From: Liolophura sinensis
Taxonomy: Eukaryota; Mollusca; Polyplacophora; Chitonida; Chitonidae
NCBI RefSeq assembly: GCF_032854445.1
Contig: NC_088305.1
Span: 29,104,628 to 29,168,627, forward strand
Direction of reading: 5' to 3'
DNA length: 64,000 nt
This document shows positions 35,639 through 49,000 of this stretch, piece after piece. The notes below the pieces were generated by a model that was not told where the DNA came from, did not search any database, and saw only the letters and a list, made by a program, of their open reading frames with translations. The position numbers were made by a program, and so were the translations under genes. Each line of letters opens with the position of its first letter. Within the stretch, counting starts at the first letter, position 1.

Positions 35639-37039
35639 ATACACAAAGTGTCAGACGGACAGTCGGATAGACAGGAGGGCATAAAGACAGGCAGACAAAC
35701 TGTCAGACGGACAGAAGCACACACAAGAGGACGGACAGTCAAGAGGCCTAAGAGACAGGGGGGCAGACAGACAGACAGATAGAACGACCCACAACACAGC
35801 TCCTTTGAAGGTTTGTTTGATTGGCGTGAATGCTTCCCGTCTGGGCTCTTCGGTTTCCTACACCCATACATAAACTTGACCGCCGAAAGTGAAAACATTC
35901 ACCTACCAACCTATAAATCAATCAATCAATCAGTCAGACAATCAAAGGGTTCATTGCAAGGGGCCCTTAATGGCGCATTCTCTGTCTGTCATCGATTAGT
36001 TACAAATAGCAAAGAGAGAAGTAGTATAGGAATGACATGTAGTTTAAAGTAATGTCGTACTTTTTGTTTTTATCAAGTTTTCTCTTGAACTATTTTCGAC
36101 TTTGATAATTACCTGCAGTCATTCAGTTCAATGCAAGTACTGCCATCCGTCATGTCCGGACTGATTAAGTGACATATGTCGCGTGAAGGCTGTGATCTTT
36201 ATAACAAACACGTAGACTTCTTACTCTGCAATTCTTCTTATTTTAGACATATATTAATATAGTACCTAAAGATAAACATTCCCTTTTTTCTGAAATGTAT
36301 ATATGTTGTTCAGGAGAATGATTAATCATACCACGAAATGGAAACGGTGTAGCCCTATCCGTGGCTCTTAGCATTATATGCACATATATATAAACTAAAC
36401 GAAGAAAACCAGGTGTCTAAAAAATTAGAAGAATTAGAGTGCTTCTAAACACTCATTTTCCGCGTATATGCATGCACATTGACATTTGTGGATAGTGCAC
36501 ATGCCTGTCACAAACATCTCTTGAACAACAGATTTTACATTCAATGGCCTGAAAAAGCTCTATCCAGCTGTTACAATGGCATGTCGATAGTTTGAGTAAG
36601 CTTTGATACTGGACACAATGGCTGCTTAAAGGAACATATGGCGAAGAGATTATGATAGTGCATTTCTTGTGGAGTGCAGGGAATATATACTGATTGACTG
36701 ACTAGATGACAGACAGACAGGCAGGCAGACAAACCGACTGACTGGATGGCAGACAGACAGACAGGCAGACAGACAGATTCAATGGATGACAGACTGACCG
36801 AATGATGGACAGACTGACACACTGACTGCCACCCTGATTGACACTCCGACTGACTGACTGACTGGATGACAGACAGACAAACAGGCAGACAGACAGATTC
36901 AATGGATGACAGAGTGACTGACCGAATGAGGGACAGACTGACACACTGACTGACACCCTGATTGACACACTGACTGAATGACTGACTGACTGGATGACAG
37001 ACAGGCAGATTGACTGGATGACAGACTGACTGACTGGAT

Positions 37040-37071
<32 letters not shown>

Positions 37072-40000
37072 GGCAGATTGACTGGATGACAGACAGACTG
37101 ACACACTGACGGACACCCTGATCGACACACTGACTGACTGACTGATGTAACCGCAAGAAGTTTGATTAGTTTAAGGCCACATCAGTTTTAATTCTTGTTT
37201 TACGGCCAGAAAAAATCTTTTTTTCGCCGAAGGAGAGTATGAAAGTAATAATAAAACATGAAAATCATCTAATTTGTGGAAAATGCGAACTGTCTCGGCA
37301 ATTTTTCTCTTTGGGTGCATATTTACATAATTTACATGATCGGAAAGCCTTGAAAAACGAGAAAAGCTTTATTTTTATTGCATTTTGGGGTTTCTAATGT
37401 CAGCTAGCACGTCAAACACAAAATAAGATTTGTGTCCTCTATGAAGAAACATGCAAATAAGAGTGACGGATTGGCTCTTGGATAATCAATGTTCATATAT
37501 CCCACTGACTTGACTGAATAGCTTCTAAGCTAAGCACAGATGCACATTTCTATGGCTGATTAACACATTAGTGGCATGCATGATGCATGTGTTTGAGATG
37601 ATAGACGCTTTTTTAATGATGAGCTCGAAGGACACTGTAGTGACCGGAGTGAAGCTTCGCTCCTTGCCTGGTGCGAGACGACATATCCTAAAACAACAAT
37701 CATGTCATCCAGCAAAACTTGAATTGTAGTCTGCGATCTCAGACTGCGATCTCAGACTGCGATCTCAGACTGCGAATTCTCCAAAAAATATTCTGTTGAA
37801 TTTAACAGAAAGTCTATTGGCTGTGTGATGCTAGAATATAATCAGCTATTGCAACAGATTCTTCTGTCCTCGCAGTAGATTATTCTTTGAATAAGGCGCA
37901 CATTTTCTTTGTAATATCATAATCCAACATAAAGATTGTGTTGGACTAACAACATATTTTGTGTTGGACTAACAACATATTGTTTTGGACTAACAACATA
38001 TTGTTTTGAACTAACAATATATATTGTGTTGGACTAACAGTATATTTTGTGTTGAACTAACAACATATTTTGTGTTGGACTAACAACATATTTTGTTGGA
38101 CTAACAACATATTTTGTGTTGGACTAACAACATATTTTGTGTTGGACGAACAACATACTTTGTGTTGGACTAACAACATATTGTTTTGAACTAACAACAT
38201 ATTTTGTGTTGGACAAACAACATATTTTGTGTTGGACTAACAACATACTTTGTGTTGGACTATCAACATATTGTTTTGGATTAACAACATATCTTGTGTT
38301 GGACCAACAATACATTTTGTGTTGGGCTAACAACATATTGTTTTGGACAAACAACATATTTTGTGTTGAACTAACAACATATTGTATTGAACTAACAACA
38401 TATTGTTTTGAACTAACAATATATATTGTGTTGGACTAACAGTATATTTTGTGTTGAACTAACAACATATTTTGTGTTGGACTAACAACATATTTTGTTG
38501 GACTAACAACATATTTTGTTTTGGACTAACAACATATTTTGTGTTGGACTAACAACATATTTTGTTGGACTAACAACATATTATTTTGAACTAACAATAT
38601 ATATTGTGTTGGACTAACAGTATATTTTATGTTGAACTAACAACATATTTTGTGTTGGACTAACTACATATTTTGTTGGACTAACAACATAGTTTGTTTT
38701 GGACTAACAACATATTTTGTGTTGGACTAACAACATATTATGCTAAATATGACAGATTGTTATGTTACGGTAACAGAAAATAAAATCAAGCATCACTCAG
38801 ACAACAGATTCTCTGTTGGTGTGTGAGTAGCCATGCTTGTACCAACTGAGGCAACAAGGACACTATATACATTATACCTGCATTGTTTTTGTATGCTGCA
38901 CTATTTCTTTTGAGAGATTTAATCAGGATTCCGCTGTCATATTCGGTATCAAATTTCTGTATATGCCAGATTCCAGTTTGTATCATCGGCAGATATATAT
39001 ATGTACGCGATCAGAAGTTCTTGAAGATATTGGATAAATGATACCCAAAAGTGGAAACTTTTCTTATGTTTCAGATTACTCTGTTTTACTCTTAATTAGG
39101 GCTGGTAATTTGTCACGGACTCTTTCGTATCAGGTAAGAAAACGTATCTTTTTTGTGCCTTTAGTGGTTATGTGAAAACCTTCTCTCCAATCTTACAAAC
39201 CTGGTATACGCATGTGTACCCGTACCCAAGTCGAGACGCAGTATACTCCGTCCGAATCCCCGTTGGGGTGTGGGTAATCAAAACCAACTGTGCCCATAAC
39301 GTCGTTAATCACGTAGGTGACACGCAGATCTTAGACCTGTTTCAGAAATACGGACCTGGGTTGTCTTGCGCAAAGCCATCGTACGGTGTGCTGATTGTAA
39401 CTACAATGTCAGCCTATGTTGGCGGTGATAACGTATGTCGCTATGGTAGCTCCTATCAATTTAACCTACAATTAATAAATGATCTACTAATTTTAACAAA
39501 AAGTCTGTTGTCTGAGTGATGCCATGAATATATTCTGTTATCATAAAACAATACGGTGTTATATTCAAGAGATCATCATGTTTGTTTAATATAATGCTCA
39601 TACAAAGTGTGTGCTACGTTTAACCGAATAATCCCACCACAATAACAGAACAAATTCTAGCTTCACTCAAACAACAGACATTCGGTAATCGCTTTTGCCA
39701 GCGGGACCTGCACTCGCTAACCTGAAAGTTCAATGTTATTTCGACTGTGCTGTTCTCAATAAGTCCAAGCTATTCTCTACAGATGCAGGGTTCCTTTAAT
39801 CCTGAAGTATATCGCCTAAATGAATAATAAAGACAATACAAATGTACCTGGCGCATCGTCAGCGGCCTAACTTCATTAGTCGCCATTTTACAATAGAGTC
39901 GGCTGCACTCGGTAACATTCGGAAAAATATAAACCTGATGTGGAGGGTTTGGTATATATGTCAAGGAGATGTACACTCGTTAATGGGCTACAAACAGCAC

Positions 40001-43000
40001 GTTTTTTTAATAAATTTGAACTTTTTTTTTTTAATAATGAACAGACGCAACTAACTTTTTTAATATATTTGAGAACTTTTTTTTTTTTTAATAATGAACA
40101 GACGCAACTAACTACAGTGAAAATAGAAAATGCTGTTAATGCGGGAAGAGCAGCCGAGTTCTGTCTAGCAAGGCATTCAAATGATTCGAAATCGCAGCAT
40201 TTAGACGAAACGGCCGAGATTCAGGTTATAAGTGTAACGTTTCGATGCGGTTTATATAGAAACAGAGCAGCTCAGTAAATGGCCTAATCCCTCAGTACTA
40301 TGTCTGTCAAACATCACCTATAGGCCTTATATAGGTCTATCTCAAGGGAACATAGGACGATTTCTTGGCAGCCTGACGATCTGGACTACATGCCTTAGTT
40401 CAAGTCAGCGGAGCTAGTCCTTGAGCGCCCCAAGCTGGACGAGACTGCTAATGGTTTCAGTCGGAAACAGGCCTTTTCCAGCCCTTGGGCAATGGGGCTG
40501 TGTATTCAACTTCAACTTCTGACCTTTAAAACGGGTATTTAAGTTTGCTCGGTAGCTTTTGCTCGGGCTCTTGGGGGTTAAACGATATGAAGCGGTAGCA
40601 CCTACGAAGAGTAGGGTCCTAAAGGGATACAGAATGGGCACTAATTGCCTGACAGAGGAGATAGGGTTTCCTTGCAGCTTTGGTCACGCTTAAAGAATCT
40701 AACATTCAGCTTAGGCAAGGCATAGTCTGGACTTCTCTCACACCAGCCAATCAGGAACGATATTCTGTATCCCTTTAAGGAAAATGAAGATATGCCAGAA
40801 AAAATAGATTTTGTTTTCATTCTTGAGGTGTATTTTCTATATCAAATGACTCCTCTATTTCATGCATACTTTCCGTCAATTGTCAGGAACTATTCGGAAA
40901 TGACACTATCGATGGACGCGGGACTAGCCTGGCGCCCTCAATTCGGTCTTTCATCATTGACCACAGCAGCCAACTTAATTTCCGGGCATACCGCTTGGGC
41001 CTTACGAGAACTGTAGTTTAAAGTCTTTTTTACGCCCAAAGAAGAAAGCCGAGAAGTTTTTTGTACTTCTGTGTGTAAGAATTCATCCTATGCTCCGTAA
41101 TAAGAAATGAAAACCAAGCGTTTAAATGAAACGTTTACAGATTTCAACCCGTATTGTGGAGCTTATCGGGACCGGGTGCTTAAAGATGCTTATGTTTTAA
41201 TTGCTAGGACACACGCTGTAAAAACTAATCTGTTAAATTTTGTGTACACAATATTGTGCTTGATGAGGGATTGCTTATTCCACACCACGCAGCAATTTGA
41301 GTAATTCTAGACCAGTGACGTCTGTAAATCACAAGTAACATCAGCTTTAATTTTAAACATATACATGAACTGTTGGAATAAACCCTAACTGAGGTAAAGT
41401 GACCAGAGGCCGTGTTTCATTGGTTGCGTGTGACCATTTGCCAACTATCACACTGTCGTCCCTGCTCTGGTTTGAGCTCGTAGCTGCCCTATACGATGAC
41501 GTTGTAACTGTCCTATACGATGACGTTGTAGCTGTCCTATACGATGACGTTGTAGCTGTCCTATACGATGACCTAGTAGCTGTCCTATATGATGACGTTG
41601 TAGCTGTCCTATACGATGACGTTGTAGCTGTCCTATACGATGTCCTTGTAGCTGTCCAATACGATGACGTTATGGCTATCCTATACGATGACCTTGTAGC
41701 TGTCCTATACGACGACGTTGTAGCTCTGTCTTTCAATTACCTTGTAGCCGCACCATACAATGGTATTGTAGCTATATCATGTAGTGACTCTTTAGCTCTC
41801 CTGTACGACAACCTTGTAGGTGTGCCACATGTATAATGATACACTCACAATTGTTTCACAGGAGATGATGTTCAAGGTATTCGGACGGGCGGGTTTTGTA
41901 TTGGCCACACTGTTACAGTTTCTGTTACCGTTTTTAAGTAAGTCAGGATTCTCAACACGTTTGTTTACTTACATTTTAAGAACGTTATCTTCATTCAGCA
42001 GTGAATCTGGAAAATAACCTTCTAAGTTCGAAATGGAGCATCCCAGTACATAATGATAAAACTTTATACAGTATTATTAAAACATGCAACCTTTAAAGAT
42101 AAGCGTCATGTCTACATGTAGACAGGTTCTTCATTCCTCACGGGTACTCATGGTATTAGTAAATGCTCGACGTGCATGTAGTTCTGTCTTGTATGGTTTT
42201 GCATGAGGTTCTCAGCAGACCAGTTGCCTCCCACCTTCACAATATATGTCACCCATCAGAAGGTTGCCAAAGGTCGATGGTTTACTCCAGCATTGCGGTT
42301 TACATCATTCATAAAAGTGGCCGCCACTGTAGACCGTATTGAAAAAATGTTAACCATGGCGACAAACAACAACCATATAAAGAAAGAAATAAAAGTCATG
42401 CCCAAACTCCAGCCAGCCAGTAAACTAGAAATATGTGTTTTTGAAGGAAACCCTTTCGGACCAGCTTTGTGTGCTGAAAGCGAATTACTACTTGTAGGCT
42501 TATAACTGAAGAAAAGGTGGCAAACAAAATATTTTCCTTATTGCCTGGAATTTTCATTCTGTTGCAGCAATGGTTAGTTACAACGTTGTTATAGGAGACA
42601 CAATAACAAAAGTTTTAACGAGATTTGCCGGTGGTAAGTATATGTGTAACTTGCTTCGTACGTATATGTTTATATTTTTCCATACACAGGATGGCTTCAT
42701 CTCCGACCGTACATTGGGAGGTCTTTCAGCAACCTGCGGATGGTTGCCCGTTTCCTCCGGGATGTGTCCGGTTTCTTCCAACCATAATGCTGGCCTCCGT
42801 AGTATAAGTGAAATATTCTTGAGTACGGAGTAAAACACCAATCAAACAAGCATATACAGGAATGTATTTAAAAGAATCTATGTATCTATAGATCTTTGTT
42901 ATGTATAAGCCTCGGGCAAGGTATTTTCATCCTATACCCTCGCTGGCTTATTTAGCCATAGCTTTGGTCCCACCACCTCCAATGGGCATCTAACCATTAC

Positions 43001-46000
43001 AAGGTCGCAGGTTCGAATCCAGTTCTCGCTTGTTCGGTGGCGGCTTCTTAGTCAGGACGTTTGACATTGTCTTGGTGACGGTTGGTGGTTTACTCCAGAC
43101 ACTCCAGCGCCCTCCGCCTATATACCCCTAATCGGGGTCGCACAAGTGAAAACATTTTGAAGTACGGCATGAAACACTTATCGAATGAGTAAATGAATAA
43201 TGAATTAATGAATGAATTATGGCATTCTTGTATATATAGGCCTGCGTATAAATATGTACTTACATGTATATTAAGAAGCAAAATATATAAAACTGTGATG
43301 TCGTTGAAGCAATCAATACATAATGATCGATATTTGACGAAGTCCCCAATGCAAGGCCAAGTTGTACCAAAATCACTGTTGGCAGAAACCAAACGAAATA
43401 TTGAAAATATTAATTTCACCCAAAATACGTTAATGTTTTATCGCTTTTCTTTCTGTCCTCTATCAGTGACTGTTCATCGTGACATCATCATTTTGGCCGT
43501 GACGGCTCTCGTCACGTTACCACTGTCACTCTACAGGAATATCGACAAACTCGGCAAGGTAAAAAGCTAAAGCTATATGTCTAGAACCTAAACTCTATGA
43601 TACCACCTGTTCTGCTTCACTGCTTTTGTGTCCTTAAGTAAAAAATAATCTGAACCAATTGATCGGCGCCTGAACCTTTCTGCATGTTGTGGTAATCAGC
43701 ACTTCTCGAATGAGGGGAAACACGCCCCGCTGACTAAATTTAACTGGCCATCGTGAAAAAAAAAAAAAAACACAGCTGACTAAATTCAATTGTTCATTGC
43801 TCATCGTATACAGACATCATCTACAACTCTTGTAACCCTTGAGATAATGCTTGAATGTGAGCGTATGTTTCCCCTGGACGCTCTGTAGAGAGTTATTGAC
43901 CTTACTATGCCTCTGAAGAAAGGCGTGGGAATTTTGACATTCTGCCAATCTTGCAGTGTATAAAACACCCATCGGGATTGCGGGGATCAGTTCGAAATAG
44001 TGCACTCAGACAAAATTGTTCTGCAAATGTGTGGATCGATTCGACTGCATCTGGCCCTCCTGTAATTTTTGCATCTCTTTTGTGGGCAGGAGATCCGAGG
44101 TTCGATCCCTAGTCGGGTCAAACCTATATAAAAGACGTTAAAATCGGCCATATTCGTACTTAAGAGACTAATTTGTTGAGTATATAATGTGACAGAGTGT
44201 GGTGTCCTACCAGCTGGGTAAAGTATTTCAGTGACAGCGCTATAAATATGTCCACATTTGTTCATTCTTTCGGTAAAAAAAGGCACAACGGTGGAGTGAC
44301 CGAATTGATGGTGAAAGAAACGTTAAACCCCAGCCTTCCAATTATATACCAAATGGAGGAACCAATGCCCTTGTTTGTATTTCTCGTTTCAGTGGTCTGG
44401 ACTATCCATTTTGCTGACTTTTTTCAATATTGTCGTGGTCTATACAAGACTTGCCACCTCCCCTTCAGTGTACGTATATATGCATGTTCGAATATGACTG
44501 ATTATCTGATACGACAAAGTCAGTGTGAGGAAGACAGGGAGTGACGTTCGTTCCCGGTTTCACAATACGTGCTCTTTGATGGAATATGTCCTATTATATC
44601 CCATACTGATCATCCCACGGAACGGATTATCCAGCGCCACTCCCGCTGAGCAAATTTATATCTCCATCAAAGCTTTCGCCTCTAACAAACGCGCACGCAT
44701 TTCAGCTAATCTTGGACATCAAAGACCTCATTTACTGATTTATCAGCTTTGGAATTTCAAAGGAGCTTATCTCTTCCTTTTTATATTCTTTCAAATAATA
44801 CATTTGTTTATAGCGACCAACCATAGAGCTGTTCCATGAGGAAATCTTTGGTTTTTGTTCATTGCAACTGTTAGGACAATGTGTTTCTTTAACATGCGGC
44901 GTCTTAGTTAATGTATTATGTATGGTGCACAGTAAATAGTTTGCAAAAAAAAAAAACGTCAGAAAAATAAAGAATATGATCAAGAAAGACCTAAACATAC
45001 CCTAAAATGGCAGAACACCAGAAGTTAAGACTCTGGTCCACTTCCCTGAAAAATCGATAGTAAGCTATACAAGGTAAATGGGGTTAATTTAATAATAATT
45101 TGAACGTGACCGCAGCCAGTGGTTGGTTTAAAAGTATGGAAAATTGGAAGAAATCGTATTGCCATTATTGACAATTTGTCTTTCACATCGACCATGTTAA
45201 TTACCCTTTCCCCCCGTCCGACCCCCTCATACATGTGCGGTGGTGCAGGATACAGCCACGTCTGTACGTCTGTACTTATACATACAACACAAAAGAGATA
45301 ACCCCGTAAGCTTACGATCGGACACGCCAAGCTTACTGATCGCCCTGGTGTTGGTATATTGTGACTGAGTGAGGTGTCATGTCTGGTGTCTTCGGCGTGG
45401 TACTTATCCAGTGAGGAAGCATCATAAATATGGCGGCACTATAGAACCGATCTGTCATATAAATCCACACTCCATCATAACATAGCCAAAAATGAAGTAA
45501 AACTGAAAGCTACAATAAAAAAAATATAAAAAAAAACGGAGATGGGGTACCACTGATTTATTTTTCTCAATTTCCAGGCCTACAACCGCAGATGCTTACC
45601 AGCTTTACAATAACAACATTCCACAGGGACTTGGATTAGTGGGTATAGGTAAGCGCCCAAGAGAAGATAAAAACTTAAAGTGGAACTGATACAGCTATAC
45701 CGTGACTGGATGGGGCAACACGTCTGGTGTCTTCGGAATAACGTTCTTCTGACACATCGTTAACGTGACGTTCCTGCGAGACACTGATAACGTGACGCTC
45801 CTCTGACACATTGCTAACGTGACGTTCCTCTGACACATTGCTAACCTGAAGCTCCTCTGACACATTGCTAACCTGACTTTCCTCTGAGACACTGATAACG
45901 TGACACTCCTCTGACACATTGCTAACCTGAGGTTACTCTGAGAAAACTGATAACATGACATTCCTCTGACACATTGCTATCCTGACGTTCATGTAACACA

Positions 46001-49000
46001 TTCATATCGTGAAGTTTCTGTGACACATTGTTAACCTGACGTCCTCGGACACATTGTTAACCTGACGTCCTCGGACACATTGCTGAGGGTAAAAATGTAA
46101 CAGTATTTGAATGCACAGGAAGGCACAGATATATCAGGCGTATAATTTATTTATGGCCAACATTACGGTGGGAGGAAATCGGGCAGAGCGCTGGGGAAAC
46201 CCACGACCATCCGCAGTTTGTGCCGGGGTTAACCCAGTTGTGACCACCAAGCTTAGCCTCAGGTACCAGAGTGAGGTTCAAGCTAAACTTCATTTCGTTT
46301 CACAGTATTAACGGTATTATCGTTAACAGGGATTACACTTTCTGAATATAGCACAGATTCTAGTGCTGAAATTTGGCTGAGACCACTGCCGGTTTCGAAC
46401 CAGCGACCTCAGAGTCAGGTACCAAATCGCCAGCAATACATGTCAACGGACTATATCACTCGACCAACAGGCCTTCCATAAAAAATAGAAGGTAGTTGAC
46501 CGGTAGACTTTACAGCGAACATGCATTACCTCTCTGATGATCACAAATGACGTCACTCCCTTAGGAGAATAGATCAGATAGGTACAGACGTCATTTTAGA
46601 AAGTGGATTAAATAACAGTATTGTTGTTAATAAGGATTACACTTTCTGAATTCGTTTGTCCTTGTTGTCCATGTTTTTTTTTAAGCATGTATAATCGGGT
46701 AGATGTCTTTCATTCATAAAAACCTATATTTTAGTGTGATACACTAAAATCCACAATCATGAAAGTAAGAGAATTAGTGCTACCCCGGACATATCAGGTT
46801 TTCTACCCTGGTAAACCTTACCCATAAACCTTACCACATAAACCTTACCTATCTTAGGATGATTTTATGACTCGCATCCATTGAAAATATATTACAGCAT
46901 ACACTTCTCGCATAATTACAATATATATGGCGTAAAACACCAAGCAAATAAATAAATAAAATAAACATAACACGGTACATGTCCTAACCCAAATTTATCC
47001 ATATCTCATTTTGTTTTTAGCGATTGTTTGTCACCACAACAGTTTCGTGCTGTACTCCTCCCTATCGCGGCCCACCTCCCGGCGATGGCGAACCGTTACC
47101 CACGTCAGCGTCTTTACTGCCACTGCCATTCTCCTGACGTTCGCCTTAGGGGGCTATCTCACATTTACCGGAAATACTCAAGGTAAGCGTATATGGCCGT
47201 TCTGCGATTGAGTCGTACAACTGCACAGTAGGCCTACAGATAGAGGTTTTAGATGTCCAGACAGTGAAAGGCTAAAACTGTGTTAACGTGCCTGTGCCAC
47301 TACCAGCATGACAGTCACTAACTCAGTCAATCGACAGAATTTAGTCAGGTGCATTATTTATTATTGACGTAAGTAATACATTTTTTCATTAAATCGACAT
47401 ATGGACGTGGCCTTGAATGGGGGACCTATTAATTACGTAATAAATCATTCTCTCGGGCAGTCAGTTATTTAATACGTACATACACACATTTAGTAGGAGA
47501 TTCAAATAGACTATTAGCCAATCAGTCAGTCAGTCAAGCAAGCAATCAATCAATCAGTCTGTTAGTGAATCAATTACTCAATCAGTCAATCAATTAGACA
47601 ATCAGTCGATCAATCTATACAAATTAGGCAAATGGGAATCTTAATCGCTAACTCACTGAACTATTAGTCTATCAATCAATACATCAGTCATTCAATCAAT
47701 CAATATTCAGTTTATTAATTATCTCAGGTGACATTTTGGAGAACTTCTGTCTGGATGATGACCTTGCCAATGTTGCCCGCTTAGCCTTTGCTGTGATCGT
47801 AATGATGACATACCCACTTGATTGTTTTGTGGCAAGGGAGGTAAGTAATGGCCATGATTTAATCTGAATTCTACTCCGCTGTTAGTTGCGGGCCGTGTGC
47901 AAATATACACATTAAATAGAGATGACCTTTCAAACAACATCGAGTGTGTCACGCAACACACCGTCCGGTATGTTTACCTCCCCGCGTAATACGATTTCAT
48001 GCTGTTTATGTCTACAAATAATCGAATTTGAGCCTGTTTGCTTGTTAGATTTGCTTCGTGATGTGTATAAAGGTGAACTATCAGAATTTCCTTCAGTGAT
48101 AAAAGTGTTATTTCGCACAGCTTATAGATATCGCTTTTGTTTTTACATTTTTTTTATATTTTACACTCAGACTCCATGATGTTGAAAAAGAAACATTTCT
48201 TTCAAGACGTTCCAATGTGAGCTCCGCAGTAATACACGTACAGTAAACGTATCTAGGTCAGCTGCTATGGCCTATGCTTGCTGTTGATTGGTCTAAAATG
48301 CATGAGCTCTGTGGAGAGAGTAAAACAGAAGTGAAGCATGAAATATGCCGTTTTTGCCACATTTTCTTCATTTTAGGGAATAGAATAGACTTTAACACCT
48401 TCGTCTTGGTGTTTGTTGCGTAACCCGATACCGCTGAACCTTGTTTCGTACCGAGTCAAATAACGCATTCGAGGGACGAGACACGGTTCACAGGTATCAG
48501 GTTACGCAACGAACACCAAGACGAAGGTGTTAAATCCTAAACTCCAAAATGTCAAGAATAAAATATTCAGAGAACATTTTATTTTACTTTTATCTACTTT
48601 TCAACACAGCGATAAAAAAGAATAATTTGTTTTTCGAGTGGACATTCTCCTTGTTACAACGCTCGTGCATCCTCCGCAAAATGGTTACAGAGGCTATATA
48701 CCGGAGATCGTTTGGCTGTTATAAAATTATCTCAAAACATCGCTGATGATTGTTTTGCTAAAACATCTCCGCTATTGCTTTTATAATATTAGAGTATTTG
48801 CACTCACAAATGAAGGTCTAATTATAACAGATTATATCCCTTTGCCTCCATGTTTTAAAGTGCTGCCTCACTGAATCAGGGAGCTGCAGATACCAGATAT
48901 AACACCCCGCAGTCTACTAAACAGCGACACTGACACCATATACCCATCAACTGTCCTCGTGTGGTCGAGAAATGGTTGTAACCAGATTGAATAGATACTT

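Noticed and set aside
35321-37156. Cys/Leu/Ser/Val and Ser/Gln/Val repeat ORFs on the minus strand
   Set aside because: These are translations of GACA/GACT repeats inside intron 2 of the transporter.
41353-41836. 145- and 127-codon ORFs over the 24-bp array
   Set aside because: An eight-codon unit leaves frames open on both strands. The region is intronic and immediately precedes a supported exon.
42570-42841. 87-codon ORFs on both strands as a coding exon
   Set aside because: Exon 5 of the transporter accounts for the first part, and the rest is a family A SINE fragment.
44197-44544. 115-codon plus-strand ORF as its own gene
   Set aside because: It overlaps exon 7 in another frame. The exon reading gives the expected helix and restores phase, while this frame crosses a SINE tail.
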